From: Nageia nagi
Taxonomy: Eukaryota > Pinophyta
Direction: 5' to 3'
Length of the DNA: 64,000 nt
NCBI GenBank assembly: GCA_050084985.1
Contig: JBITNC010000002.1
Span: 24,056,001-24,120,000, forward strand
Position 1 is the first letter of the stretch. Each line of letters starts with the position of its first letter. The position numbers were made by a program, and so were the translations under genes. The notes beneath the pieces are model-generated. The model ran no database searches. It was not told where the DNA came from and worked only from the letters and a program-made list of their open reading frames with translations. Of the stretch, positions 12,180 to 25,388 are shown piece by piece.

Positions 12180-13092
12180 TGTACCCTAATACAAATTTGG
12201 ATCAAGTTTTTTAGATTCCTAATGTATGTATAGAACAAGGGTTGGCATCCAAATTCGATGTCATAATTTTGAAAGAAGAGGAATTCCAATAGTTCATTAT
12301 TGCCCAAAAATAGACCACAAATGACTCATTCCTAACTCAAGAAAATGGAAGATGAAGTGGTTCTTAGCAATTTTGAGCTACTTTGGAAGATGAAGCACTA
12401 ATTGTAGATCAAGAGGCATTGATTTTACTTAAATAAAACTTCTTAGGGACTTAATTATTACTAAGGGAGAAAAATAAAATAAGAGAGAGTATGGGAATCC
12501 AAATATGGTAGAAACTTTTGAGCTCTTAGATGGAGAATTAAGGAGAAACCATTGAAGAACCAAATCAAAAACTTCTTAAGCCACATAGAGGGAATTTTGA
12601 GGAGCAAAATTAAACTTCTTGAGTCAAGTTTGAAATTGAGAAGCATCTTGAACAATTTAGTGGAGGCATTGAAGGAGTGTTTTTGTATTTCAATAGGGAG
12701 ATTTGTGACTATGAGAGGTAATGTTCTCTCCATTAAATGTATTGTAATATTTATTTATTTTGGCCAAATCCATAAAGATGACCTCTTTTAGACTATATGT
12801 ACTCTCACATTAAGGGGAATTAGTATAAATATTCCTATACATATGTGTGTGTGCAATTTTATATCAATTTTATGCTAATTACAATCTTATTTTAAGTAGT
12901 TAGAATTTGTAGTTTGAATTTGAGCACTTAATTCCTCAAAAAGTAGACTATCAATAGTCCATATTTTAGCATAAATAGATTTCCAAAATTCCTTTTACTA
13001 TAGTTAAAGTTGATGATATTCTACATTTAGTTTAATCATATTTATTTATGATGATCTCATGAATATCTTAGTCTATTGAGATTTACAAATCA
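12180..13092 (+). repeat. 5' LTR of gag-protease element
   Basis: This matches 15041-15971 along its length. Examples are TTAGATTCCTAATGTATG near the start, GGTTGGCATCCAAATT, the segment around 12550-12700 (CCATTGAAGAACCA, AAACTTCTTGA, GGAGGCATTGA, TTTGTGACTATGAGAGG), and the end ATTTACAAATCA. The right edge CA at 13092 agrees with the other copy. The left edge (TG at 12180) is less certain because the first 15 bases align poorly. Confidence 0.75.
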
Positions 13093-13159
13093 TGTTGTAT
13101 CAAGGAAAAGTTTTTATTTTGTTGGGGGAATTATCAAATCCATCACAAAATAAGGTTGT

Positions 13160-14640
13160 GATTATATTTTTATGCCTATAACAAAGTACAAGAGTGAAAT
13201 AAATTTGGTGGAGGCATACCCTAAGATTGGCTTTAGAATTTGGTTGAGAAAGAAAAGAGAAATGGCCATGTAGAATGATGAGTTAAAGAGGATACTTGAA
13301 AGCATGGCTACAATGATCCAAGACTTAATTAAATAATTTATAGAGTTGGAGACCATCAATGCAGTAAAGGAGCCTGATTTAGAAGAGAGTTCACAACAAG
13401 CAAAAAAGTTTCCTTTGAAACTAGAGGTAAATTTTGATATTAAATCTTTTAGAGGTGAAATTAATGATGAAAAGTTGAATCAATGGTTAAAATAAATGGA
13501 GGTATTTTTTAGAATAAAAAATATCAAGGATGATAATGATAAGGTTCATGTATCTAATCTTAAATTAGAAGAACATGCTTTGGTTTGGTGTGAACCATAT
13601 TGTGATACCATCAAGAATAGTGATGAGTTTTGTGTTTCAAGTTGGAGGAGTTTCAAGGAGCTTCTACAAAACTAGTTTTATCCTCTTGACCATCAATAAA
13701 ATCAAACCATGGAATGGTTCCATTTAAAAAAATAGAAAGGTTAAAGTTTCCAAGAACACACAATTGAATTCAAAAAGAGGGTTGCACTAATTTGTTCTTC
13801 CTTAAAAAGATAAGAGAATTTGTTAAAGTACATTGAAGGTTTGCATAATTATCTTCATCATACTATTTTTCTTTTTAATCCTAGTGATTTGGATTGGATT
13901 TGTGTTCAAGATTATAAATTGGAGGCTCATGGAAAGTACAATAAGGAGGAAGAATATTCCAACAAGAAGCCATAAGTAGATGAGAAAGTTAAATCCACAT
14001 CACAAATAAAAGGTGATGGTAAGAAATTTCATTGTACTCAATGTGATAAAGATTATCATGATGATGAAAAAAGTTCAAAACTCCATCCATAATTGTTTAT
14101 TTATAAGAAAAAGGAAGATGATGAAAAGAAAAATGAATCATTAACAAAAATGTTTAGGGAAGATAATATAGAAGAATATGAGGTTGTTATAGTTTGTTCA
14201 GATGTTGATAAAAGGATATATTATATTTCTATGAGAGTATCTTTTTCAAAGGATGGAGAGAAGAAGAGGTTTTAGCTATTCTACATCAAGGTTCAAGAAA
14301 AGAAGACCAAGGTTGATGCTCTTTTTTATCCAAGTTCATAAGTGAATATGATTTATGAAGACTTGGTGAAGAACTTGGGCTTAAAGATTCATCCTCATCC
14401 AAAACCATATCCATTAGGGTAGATGTGCAATAAAGTCAATAAGAAAGTCATACACCAATGTAAGTTTAATTTTTCTATCAATATTGATTACATTGATGAG
14501 GTTGTATTAGATGTTGTACCTCTTGAAATTATTGGAATAGTGTTAAAAAGTTCATAATTATTTGATAGAGATGTTATTTATCATAGGATAGAAAATAAAT
14601 ATCATCTTATGAATATGGTAAGTGCTTTATTATGAATTCT
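13160..14640 (+). pseudogene. Gypsy-type gag and aspartic protease remnant
   Basis: From about 13430 the plus strand gives a capsid start FDIKSFRGEINDEKLNQWLK, then LKLEEHALVWCEPYCD, a W.SFKELL segment and a helix region ending LLKYIEGLHNYL. These match plant gypsy gag. A degraded cysteine motif (HCTQCDKDYHDD) follows at about 14035. From about 14300, ALFYPSS*VNMI corresponds to the protease active site (normally ALxDSGSxxNxI), so the catalytic aspartate is lost. It is followed by LVKNLGLKIHPHPKPYPLG and DVVPLEIIGIV. No polymerase motif follows before the 3' LTR. Multiple stops make it inactive. Confidence 0.75.
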
Positions 14641-15040
14641 TATCAAAGAAAGGAAAAATACTTCTTTTGTGATAATGGGAGATAAGCCCATGATAAATGC
14701 TTCAACAAAACTCACACTTGTGGTAATGAAACATAAGGAAGAAACAAATGTAATTAGTATATAGCAACAAAATCAACACTGAAGAAATCAAGACATCACA
14801 AGAAGAGTGCTATAATGGGAGTGCAAGTTTCCATGGCATCTCACTCATCATTTCCACCTATTAAAGGATCTTAAATTTCATTCATTCCTTTCAAAGGGGT
14901 TGTATCATGTAGTCCATGGACTATTGCAACTTATCATCCATAGGGAGAAGAGTGGTATGTATGTTCTTGGGGAACTATTATTTCTCATCCTTGTTATCTC
15001 TATGCATTTGGAGACCAAATTCCTCTGTGTTAGGGAGGTG

Positions 15041-15971
15041 TGATCCAAAATTGGATCAATTTTGTTAGATTCCTAATGTATGCATAAAAATAGGGTTGGC
15101 ATCCAAATTTAATGTCATAATTCTATATGAAGAGGACCACCAGTAGTTCATTCTTGCCTAAAAATAAACCACTATAATTCCATTTCTAACTTAGGAAAGT
15201 GGAAGGTGAATCTATTCTTAGCAATTATGAGTTACTTAGGAAGTTGAAGTGTCATGTGCAGATTAAGAGGTATTTGATTTACTTGAACAAAAATTCTTAA
15301 CGAAATAATTCTTCCTAGGGATAAAAAGAAAGCAAAAGAGAGAATGGTAATTGGAATATGGTAGATCTTCTTAATCTCTTAGAGGGAAAATTGAGGAGAA
15401 GCCATTGAAGAACCAGACAAGAAACATTTTACGCCACTTAGAGGGAGGTTTGAGGAGTAAAATCAAACTTCTTGAATCAAGTTTGAAGTTGAGAAACATA
15501 TTGAGGAGTTAAGTGGAGGCATTGAGGGAGTGTTATTACATTTCAATAGGGATATTTGTGACTATGAGAGGCATTTTTCTCTTCATTTAATATATTGTAA
15601 TATTTCTTTTGACTAAGTCCTTAAAGATGAGATATTTTAGACTAGATGTACTCTCACATTGAGGGAAACCAATATTAATATTTGTGTCATATGTGTATGC
15701 AATTTTTTTATCAATTTTATGCTATTTAAAATATTATTTTCAATAGTTAGAATATTTATTTTTAATTTTACCACTTAATTCTTCATAAAGTAGACTGACA
15801 TCGATCCATTTCTAAGCATAAATAGATCTCTAATAGTTCATTTTTATGCAATTTAGGGTACCAAATATCATTTTATAGTAGTTAAATTTCATAAAATTTC
15901 ATCATTTATTTTAGTCATATCTATATGTGACTATCTCATGAATAACTTGACTTACTAATATTTACAAATCA
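15041..15971 (+). repeat. 3' LTR of gag-protease element
   Basis: The second copy of the LTR. A short purine tract TTAGGGAGGTG directly before it fits a plus-strand priming site. It ends with TTTACAAATCA like the left copy. Confidence 0.75.
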
Positions 15972-18406
15972 TACCTCTACTACTAAAACCTAAGCCTCCA
16001 CTATAGTTAACTTAGCCTCCCTAGCTATCAAAGAATGATGTAGTGTATCACACTCTACTCTAAGTGTTGAGACTACATCATCATTACCCTTAGAATTAGT
16101 TATCTCATAATATAGATCATTTGGATCCTAACTATAACTCCCCTCACATCCCATTGAGTTTGACACACCCTCATTTACTACCTATCCACTACTTCCCTCC
16201 ATGATCTTTTATCAAATAATCCTATCCTAACCTATATGTTGCTTAATATACCATGCATCATATATTAGCATCATCCACTATAACAAATGAAAACCTTATG
16301 ATATCTATAGCCACTGCATCCACATAGTGATCCTATGATTGATCGTCTCCTCAGTATATGTCATTACTAAAGGGGGAACATCCTACATTAAGCTAATCTA
16401 TCGCACCACTCATCCAAGCTTGATATAATAAAGATGATCCAATTTATGTCTGATTATCCACCACTCTTATATTACCCATAGTATATGCATCTCATTAGTA
16501 TCCCATACTCGAAGCCCCAAGTATGTATGCCACAAAATTTCCCCATAATAGTTATCATCATGTTCAAATATTGTAAATCCTCAACTCTCATCATATTACC
16601 ACCACCTTAGAATATATGTAGTCAAAATACTGAATTGATTATGAATATCATATGGAAACCCCATAGGTCCATCAATGACGATATGCTTATACACCCATGA
16701 CTACAATGTCACACTTGCACTCATATCACATCACACCTTGTAATAACACGTAGTCATCTCCTTGTAATATTAGAATAGAACATGGTAACCCCATGTGTAT
16801 ATAACCCAATGTTGATCATGTTTGTAATAATACTACAAAAGCCCCACATAAACCAACCTCATCTCAAATTAGGTATTATAAAATATGTGATGGACATTAT
16901 CAACAATGTCATTGAATGATAGTTCTTTAGAGCCTCCAAGTAGCATGCATAAAACTATATGGAATCACTTGCAAGCTTTGTCACCATTTGCATTGTAGCC
17001 TCTATGCCATACAACCACAACAAGATAATAATATTTCATTACATATATTTCTCCATAAAAATCACTTTTCCCTTTATTGATAGCCTCTAGATGCAATAGA
17101 TATCCTCTAAAATCATATTCATCTCTTTGTTTGATAGATGAAATGTACATGTATAGTCATTCCATAATATCATCAGTGTATTAAGCATGTTGATATTCAT
17201 CCTCACTCGTTCAACTCGATACACCTACCAAAACTAATAGCATTAATAAACTCTATCTTTATTATCATCAATCTTGCACATAGATAAAAAAATTTGGGAC
17301 TAAACATCCCTCATGGTGTCATCACCCCGATCTATGCTTATCTTTCATTAATAAAAGCAACTAACTAACAACCAACTAACTAGCCACCCAAGAGTGGTGT
17401 TCTCTAGTTTGGACTCATCAAAAGATCTCATTTTTTCACCATAGTGCACACACTCCATATACCCTTATTTTCACCTCTTTTACCTAAGCACATGCACTAT
17501 ACATAGAGCACATACATTTTTACTAAAGTACACATGCTCCTTGTGGAGTGATGCATTCCACAGACCTCAAAAACTCTTAAAAATCATCAAATCCTAAATT
17601 TATGACCAAATTTTTTATCTAACAAGGAAAATAAATAACAATCTCAACTTTGGCCACCTTGTGGTATCCTCTAAACCTTTTTGATCTCCTTGCATAGTGC
17701 CATTCTCAAGACATGTTCCCACTCCTCTCAAAATTCCTCATAAGCATTACATTGAAATTCATAAATGAGAAACTAACAATTGATAGACTTCTTTTATACC
17801 TATCTACTCCAACAAAGCGTTGTGCTCTTTCTAGGATTTACTTGAAGTGTAAGGCCTTAGCCATGGAATGCACACACTCTTTCTTCTTGCACATTTTCTT
17901 CTTATTTCATTATCTTTCATCAAACCATCTTAATATTTTATCATTTATTATTCATCAACTTATTGTTTGAGGGGGAATCATCATATTCTCTCATCTTATC
18001 ATTTATTGGTGATTAGAAAACTTTTCTCCTTTCATAAGAGAATATCATTCTCATGATCGAGTTTAAGAATATCATTACACCTTCTTCTATTGGGTAAAAA
18101 ATAGAATCCATTTTTAGAAATAACTTCAAAATTATGTCAAGCTTCCAATGCTTAGTGGTATACCAATGTATCCCTACAACTATAGCTTTGTTGATTCCAA
18201 GTCATTTTTGAAGTCTATCAAATGTGCTTAAATATTATCTACAAATTTAAATTGAATAATCACAAAATTCCTTGATAAGGTAATTCTTTTTCTACCATCA
18301 CAAGTTAAATGTTTCATCCCTCTTTTGCATCAATCACTATATCTATCAAAACATTTTTGTGTAGCACTTTTCCATAGTTGCAAAATACATCACAAAAAGG
18401 GGAAAA
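15972..18406. other. Unassigned 2.4-kb stretch
   Basis: A plus-strand pyrimidine-rich region with no recognisable domain. Small open frames (minus 16965-17150, plus 17713-17970) have no familiar motif. It ends in a purine-rich tract directly before the LTR-like segment at 18407. It could therefore be the eroded interior of an LTR element, but nothing in the translations confirms that. Confidence 0.35.
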
Positions 18407-19100
18407 TGTAGATACCTAAAAATAACACATTTTGTGCCTAATTCATGAATTAGCCCTCATCTTAGCATAATCATAACTGAAATTCCTTTTATCATACTAA
18501 TCTATCTTAATCTAAGCTAGAAAATATGACTAACATCCTAATTGCTCATTTAATGAGGTTTATACCCATCAAAGTAAGTAGAAATGCATATTATAACCAC
18601 CACCATCATCATTAAGTCTCCCAATCAATATCAACCATTGGATGTGAAATATCTAACAACACTCCTCACTCTAGGTCAAAGTGTGATACTCCCATCATGA
18701 TCCTTAATTTGTCTTTTTAATCAATGGTCCTCATTGTTCTTCAAGAAACATAACTTCCTCTCAATCATGGATGACCATTGCACCACCAAATCTAATGTTA
18801 GGGTATGTTTTCCTAAATCTATAAATAGAATCCTCCTAGGATCATTTCAAAATAACTAATTGTAATATATTTTTAGCATAAAGCTAATGGAGCATCTTTG
18901 TGTATGCTTTGGAGTAGTTTGGAGTTCTTCTTGCATATCTTCTTCTTGGGAGCTCACCATCAAAGGGAAAATTCAATATTGTAGGATTGTGTTCCTTCGA
19001 TCCTATTTTGGTTGCCTTCCATTTTCAGAGAGTTTCACTCTTTTGTACCTAGTGCTATAGCGTGAATGCTCTATGTCAAAATATATCATTTTCTCATTTT
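18407..19100 (+). repeat. Isolated LTR-like segment
   Basis: A purine tract (AAAAAGGGGAAAA, ending 18406) is followed by TGTAGATACC, the layout of a polypurine tract and the start of a 3' LTR. A TATA-like CTATAAATAG lies at 18829-18838, about 420 bp into it, as expected for an LTR promoter. I found no second copy in the window and could not fix the right end, so the end coordinate is approximate. Confidence 0.35.
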
Positions 19101-21660
19101 GATATTATTATGCTACCCATTTTTTTAAGTTCATCACTAGGTTCAAGTCATTACCTCTTAAGTCATGCATCCTCGGTCCATCCCTAACTTCTTCATTAGA
19201 GTCAACATTAGCATCATCATTATCAAGTACAACTCACCTCATATCATTTATTATTTACATGGTTATTATTACTTTTATTTATAAATCCTTTAAGTATGTT
19301 TATGGGATTGACCACCTACTAAGGAAGGATTGTTCCTTCAAAAACTCAGGTAGCTCCCTAAATTATGAAAGTACATTTAAAATTTTCCTTTATTTCCTTA
19401 CAAACAAGTCATAGGTTACAAATATCTACATCTTTACATGATTAACTAAGGAATCTACATCAATAATGTGATCAATACAAGTAATCCTTGGCAACTTAAG
19501 CCTACGTTCTTTTTTAGTAAGATACATTTCTTAGTTTAAAAAAGTGTGTAATTATCTATCTTATAATTCTTTATTACTTTCCTCAAATTTTTATTACCTT
19601 CTATCTATATTTTCCTAATTCTTAAAATCTCCATTCTTTCATTCTTTAAGGAATTCAATATCTCATTAGAAGCCTTATTGGGTGTAATAAAGTCTCATAC
19701 CAAGACTCAATTTGAATAAATGATCTTTATATGCTAAATGATTTTTAAAGTGGAAGAATTCCTTAGTAGTTCTAGTATTTTGTAGCCAATGATGTAAACA
19801 TCTTACCAAAAACCTAGATCAGATATATAAAGTGCTCAAAGAGGAGTGAAAAATAACTACCAGTATAAGACCCACCAATGTATAGTAGTTAAACTTTTTA
19901 CTCAAGTGATGTCAACAATTCATTAGAAAATCATGGGCTAGATACAAAGAGATGGAAGAAGACATTTCAATAAGAGAATGGAAACCAAAAATACAAATTA
20001 AGCCCCCACTAGGTGTCAACCATAATGTATTACCATTCCACATAGCACATTTTTGGGTGCATTACTCAAAATCATAGGTACACTAATCAAAATCATGGGT
20101 ACATTGCTCAAAATAAGCATTTAATGCTTACCAAAAGATGAATATTGGGGAAATACCTTCATGATCACAACATTGGATTACAAAACCAATACAAACATAA
20201 TCACAGTAGAAATTTCAAAGAACCCATAGTTATAGGAGCTAATTAGAGCCATTAATGTAGTTGCATTTGCAAAAGATGATGTAAAGTCAATCCAAACATA
20301 GCATAGCATGTTATTTCTTTTATGAATAGTAGTTGTAATAGTGTCTTTGTAAATATTTTATGTTTAAAAGGCTATATGTATTTCTTATAAAGTAGATAGC
20401 ATTTGATATGGTAGTTGAGGCTAGTGGTGGAAAAACATATGCCGGTTTAGCCTATAACCCGTATATATGGTTACACTTAGGATTTTATATGGCCTAACTT
20501 TTAATAGTGTTACCCTTTGCATATTGTATCTTAGTACTCAATTAGAATGAATTTTTAGTTGTATTCATTCAAATTAATATTCTTTGATCTCTTCCATTCT
20601 ATGCTCTTTTATTTTTTGTATTTACTTGAATCTCTCATTACTTTCAACCTTCAAAATATAAGAACCAACCTTCATCTGAATATTGAATAGAGGTTAACCA
20701 ACATGATCACACTATACCACCCCTGTATTAATTCAAGGGGTTTATTTTTTTAAATTATATTGATATTCTAATTCCACAAGGAGTTGCATAATTTAAATCA
20801 ATAGTAAATACTTCTTTTTACTCGCATTATGGAATTATGCACCAATTATTCTTATAAAAGACCTATAATGGGTAATAACAGAGCTATTAACATTATATAT
20901 AAAGGGATAACATGTGTTAAATTAAGAAACATACTTGGAAATATGAGGATTGAATTGCTCAATACCTTTATCTCCTCCATGGACCTATTACAAAGAAAGA
21001 ATGAAGTAGTTTGAGTATACTATCCAAGATGAAATAAGAAGCATGTAGTACACGATTTACCTTTATATAAGACTATCATTTATAGTATATATGATTAACA
21101 ATACTCAATTTAGTATATTAGTATTTATTTGTAATTAAAATAACATTGCATGGACCAAAGTATAAACCAACAAAATATGTCTTCTTTGTAGCACAACAAA
21201 GGTCATTTGAAGGATTAAATCAAGGATACAAGTAACACTAGGTAGGTATATCCAATTCATATGATCCTAATTTTTTAAATTTTGATTAGAATTAGTCAAA
21301 CCAAATATGGTCCCAAATGCCTTGATAGTCTAATAGTGCTTTACCCTAGCCATAATCTAATTGGTACAATCAACCTTTACCACATTAATGATGAATTAGC
21401 AAAATCAATAATGGCCATAACAATAATCCACCCTAGTTTATAAAAATATTATTCTAATCTTACTCAAATTTGATACTTAAAATTAGTCCTATAAACTAAT
21501 TTTTGTTAAATATGCAACAAACAATAATGAACTAAAATAAGGGATTAAATATTGATATAATAGTGTTCAATATAATAAAATAATAATAACTTGAGATATG
21601 AGAGATGTTGATTGTATTTAATCGATATCTAGATTATTGGATTGGACCTTGAACCTAGAA
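19101..21660. other. No recognisable gene
   Basis: AT-rich sequence with only chance-length open frames. A phrase like GTACATTGCTCAAAATCATGG is repeated in three degenerate copies around 20055-20125. Nothing else stood out. Confidence 0.4.
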
Positions 21661-21672
21661 CTCTTAGGAGAA

Positions 21673-21714
21673 ATATATATATATATATATATATAAGAGA
21701 GAGAGAGAGAGAGA
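21673..21714. repeat. (AT)n-(GA)n compound microsatellite
   Basis: A run of AT (about 21673-21695) passes directly into a run of GA (about 21696-21714). Confidence 0.95.
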
Positions 21715-21840
21715 ATATACCTATCATATTACTTAGACAACCGATTATATGCATTAATGTAATCTTGTCTTAGTAGTAGGACCTTGTGTGCAAAGTATTT
21801 ATGCAATATGACTAGATAGCTTAATATTGTCCTTAGATTT

Positions 21841-22361
21841 TGTTGTAAATACACTTCATTAGACCCTGTAATTCAAGCTCAAAAGATCAAATTATACACT
21901 TTTTGATGAAACACAACCTCACAAAGTATTTCATGAAAAAATGCCATCACATTTGCAAAACATGTCCATATTTGAAAAATGTATTGACCCACCACATTTT
22001 ATGTGAAACACGATTGCATTTTAGTTTGGCATTTTTGGGCAATTAAGGGTGAACTATCAAGTCATTTTTTAATTTTTCTAGTTGGTTTTTTGATCATTTT
22101 TCCTTATATTTATTTTATTTAAGCTTTAGGATGTATAAATAAATAATATAAATTTGTTCTTCATTTGGATTGTGGTGTAGATTGGTGTAACTTATAGATT
22201 TCACCTAGAGTTGTAATGCAAACTATTTAATGAAATATCACAAAGAAGTTTTCTTTAATAAATCATAAGTTCAATCTTAATTTCATTTTGTATCATGCAT
22301 TGATGAATGTATGGTAAATGTTAATGTGTATTTCAATATAATTTTATGGTAATAAACTTCA
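21841..22361 (+). repeat. 5' LTR of copia A
   Basis: Starts TGTTGTAAATACACTTCATT and ends AATAAACTTCA, followed by the primer-binding site. It aligns with 34976-35199 and then 58417-58505 once E is removed. Shared phrases are CTCAAAAGATCAAATTATAC, ATCAAGTCATTT and AAGCTTTAGGATGTRTAAAT. A TATA-like TATAAAT is at 22134-22140. Confidence 0.9.
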
Positions 22362-22362
22362 T

Positions 22363-22378
22363 TTTGATATCAGAGCTT
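22363..22378 (+). promoter_or_regulatory. Primer-binding site of A (initiator Met tRNA type)
   Basis: TTTTGATATCAGAGCTT directly follows the 5' LTR and matches the plant retroelement site TGGTATCAGAGC, complementary to the tRNA-iMet 3' end, with one central mismatch. Confidence 0.85.
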
Positions 22379-22484
22379 AAAGATCAAGGATTGAGTTTTT
22401 TGTTGGGTTTGAAAACTATGGGTGTTGTGTAAAAGTTTGGAAAGAATATTTTGGAAATCCAAGTTGTGTTGAAGATTTGTTGTA

Positions 22485-23400
22485 ATGGCAAGAAACTCAA
22501 ATTAAATACCAATCCCTAAATTCAATGAAACTAATTATGAATACTACAACATCAAAATGATTACTCTCTTGGAAGGAAAAGATTTATGGGACATTGTAGA
22601 AGATGGCTACAAAGAACTTAATGATTAGAGTGTTTTGAGAGAAGACACTAAGAAGGAGACCAAGGAGAAGAAGAAGAAATTCTTGGCTTTGTCTCATATT
22701 CAATATACTCTTAATAAGAGCATTTTCCCATGAATATTTACTTGCAAAACTACCATTTATGCATGAAAAGACTTGAAAGAAGGGTACCAAGGAAGTGTCA
22801 AAGTGAAGGAGGTCAACCCTGAGAAGAGATTTGAAAATATCAAGTAGAATGAAAATGAAATTGTAGGTGATTATTGTGTAAGGGTGAAGGCCATAGTGAA
22901 CAAAATGGACATGCTTAGTGATAAAATGGAAAAAGCTTTAGTGATTAAGAAAGTCTTGAAGACTTTACTATCCAAATGGGATAATATGGCTCTTGTTATT
23001 AAAGAGACCAAAGATATTTCCACTATGGAGTTTGATCAGTTAGTTGGCTCTCTTATATCACATGAATAGAGGTTTTTGAGAAGATATAATATTGGTACAA
23101 GTGAAGAACAAGCATTCTCATCCAAGAAGAATGAAACAAATAGTGGAAGAGGTTAAAGTAGAGGCTCTAGAGGTAGAGGCCAGAATGGAAGAGAAGGAAG
23201 AAGAGGCTCTTATGGTAGAGGAAGAAGGAGAGATCAGATTTTTTATGGTGACCAAGCCAATAGTGCAAATGCATAGAGGTAGAGGAATAGATAAGAATAA
23301 TGTGCAATGCTATCATTGTAACTAGTATGGCCATTATGAGAGGGAGTGTAGGCTAAAACAAGCTATCAAAATGGTAGATCAACAAATTATGGAGAAGAAG
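22485..23400 (+). pseudogene. Copia A gag
   Basis: ATG at 22485 begins a UBN2-type copia gag. Visible segments are IPKFNETNYEYYNIKMITLL, GKDLWDIVEDGYKEL, DYCVRVKAIVNKMDML, KVLKTLLSKWDNM and FDQLVGSLISHE. An RG-rich linker and a zinc knuckle of form CX2CX4HX4C follow at 23308-23349 (CYHCN*YGHYEREC, with a stop inside). Other in-frame stops occur after NSN, after KELND and after the capsid region. Gag would form the virus-like particle that packages the RNA. This copy cannot make an intact protein. Confidence 0.85.
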
Positions 23401-23489
23401 ATTCCTATGAAGAGGATGCCTTCTTTCTTTCTATTTTACAAGAGGAGAATCATGGAGTCAAAGTACTTCTTTCACAAGACAAACCAAAA

Positions 23490-24954
23490 TATTTCATCAA
23501 TGATAAAACATGGATTCTCGATAGTGGTTGTTCACACCACATGATCAGAAAGAGGGATATTTTTTTATCTCTTGATCATTCATTTAATTCCAGTATCAAA
23601 CTTGGGGATGAGAAAATATTGGTGATTGGAAAGGAGGATATGGCAGTTCCTACCAAAAGAGGTACTATGAAGGTAAAAAGTATCTATTTTTCTCCTAATT
23701 TGAAACATTCTCTCTTAAGTGTTGGGAAAATTCTTGAAAACAATTATAAGTTGGTTTTTGAAGATAAAATATACAAAATTTATGATAAAAACAAAGGTGT
23801 AAGGTTGGTCATTACAATAAAAATGAATAAAAATAAACTTTTTCCCATAAAGTTTGTTGAGCAAGGAGGAGGTCTTATTTGTGTGAGCATTGATTATAAT
23901 ACAAATTTATGGCATTTGAGATTTGGCCATTTGAATTTTCAGAGTTCAAAGCTTTCATCTCCACTTGTGTATGGTTTACCAAAGGTCCAAGATACTATAA
24001 AAGTTTGTGAATGGTGTGCTCTTGGAAAGCATGCAAGGGGGCATTTTCTAAATAATGAATCATGGAGGGCCCAATCTCTTCTACTATTGATTCATGGTTA
24101 CCTTTATGGACCAATGCAAACACAAAGTATGGGTAAATCTTCTTATTTTCTTACCTCTATTGATGATTTTTTAGATATTGTTGGGTGTATTTTCTTAAAC
24201 ACAAAGATGAGGCATTTGTGTGCTTCAAAGATTTTAAAGCTAGTGTTGAGAATCAAAATGGGAATACTATTAATTGTTTAAAGATTGATTATGGTGGTGA
24301 ATTTTTCTCGAATGATTTCTTGTAGTTTTGTAGAGATTTCAACATCAAGAGGCAATTCACATCACCCTATACACCCCATAAAAATGGGGTTGCTGAAAGA
24401 AAGAACCAAAATTTGGTAGAGATGGTAAGGTGTAAGATGCACACAAAAGGTTTGAGTAATTTTTATTGAGCTAAATCTATAAGGGCTGCTATTTATATTC
24501 TAAATAGAAATCATACAAGGATTTTGGATAACATTACTTCATATAAATGTTGGCTTGGAAAGAAATCAAGTGTGAAACATTTCAAAGTATTTGGTTGTGT
24601 TACTTATGTTCATGTGAGTGATGAGCATAGAAAATAACTTTATGCTAAGTGAGAGGTGTATTTTTAGTGGCTATATTGAACACTCAAAAGGTTATATATT
24701 TTTTAATCCAATTTCTCACAAAGTTGTGGTGTCTAGAGATGCCATTTTTGATGAAGGGGGAAGTTGTAAGTCTCAAAAATACCAAAAGTTATTTGTTGAT
24801 GATAGTATGTTTGAATAAGTTGCTTCAAATGATCAAGGAAGTGTTTAGTCTAGCCATATTGCACACAATAATGTTCAGACCAAATTTGACTCCTCATCAC
24901 AAATGGGATCTTTTAGTGCATCATCAAGTCCACAAAATGGTTCTTATTAACCTC
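23490..24954 (+). pseudogene. Copia A protease and integrase
   Basis: Protease active site TWILDSGCSHHMI at 23508-23546 retains the catalytic D-S-G. The GAG-pre-integrase zinc region shows LWHLRFGHLNFQSSK (about 23908) and VCEWCALGKHARG (about 24005), the HHCC pattern of copia integrase. The core keeps IDDF near 24160, IDYGGEFFSNDF near 24287 and SPYTPHKNGVAERKNQN near 24363, so the D, D and E positions are present. Stops and frameshifts separate the parts (for example after SNDFL and after NFY). The reading continues to 24954, where B is inserted in the linker before the reverse transcriptase. Confidence 0.85.
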
Positions 24955-24959
24955 CATCA

Positions 24960-25388
24960 TGAAGGAATTAGATCTACACTAATCCTCAAGGTCCAAGACT
25001 ATAGAAAACTCAATCATTCAACATATACAAGCTAATAACACCATTCACACAAGATAACACAAATATAATGTGGTTCCTCCCTCCTTGGGAGTACATCCAC
25101 AACTAGATCTCAATTCTCAAACTATGTACCCTCTTACTACAATTCCTTTCTCTCCTACACAAACTAGTAGAGTAATCTTACTCAAAATCTTGGTGCTATT
25201 ACAAGAGGAGAGGCCCTCTATTTATAGCATGAGAGCACTCCCTAACCTCCCTTTAACCCAAGGGTAAGGTTAGGGTTACATAATAAAGAATTCAATTAAT
25301 CCCTTAAGGTATCTAACTATCCTTTAAGTGATTAATTGAATTTACAAGGAGTTTAGATATTCACAATATTTCATTACAAATTCTAACA
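24960..25388 (-). repeat. 3' LTR of copia B
   Basis: Bounded on the minus strand by TGTTAGAATTTG and CTAATTCCTTCA. It is nearly identical to 32741-33170. A TATA box (TATAAATAG on the minus strand) lies at 25218-25226. The minus-strand sequence AACCCTAACCTTACCC just upstream resembles a plant telo-box. Confidence 0.95.

Larger units (their letters stand above)
12180..15971 (+). mobile_element. LTR element with gag and protease only
   Basis: Two diverged LTRs of about 0.9 kb (12180-13092 and 15041-15971) bracket a 1.9-kb interior that encodes gypsy-type gag and aspartic protease on the plus strand. I find no reverse transcriptase, RNase H or integrase motifs. By eye the LTRs are roughly 80% identical, so it is old. 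I found no convincing target-site duplication. It resembles the terminal-repeat-with-gag (TR-GAG) class of non-autonomous plant elements, or is an internal deletion of a normal gypsy element. Confidence 0.75.

Noticed and set aside
12552-12791. Opposed open frames inside the left LTR of the gag-protease element
   Set aside because: The matching interval in the right LTR (about 15400-15640) does not keep either frame open; this is LTR sequence.
17713-17970. 85-codon plus-strand open frame with hydrophobic tail
   Set aside because: No known domain, leucine/isoleucine richness is expected from AT-rich sequence, and no supporting context.
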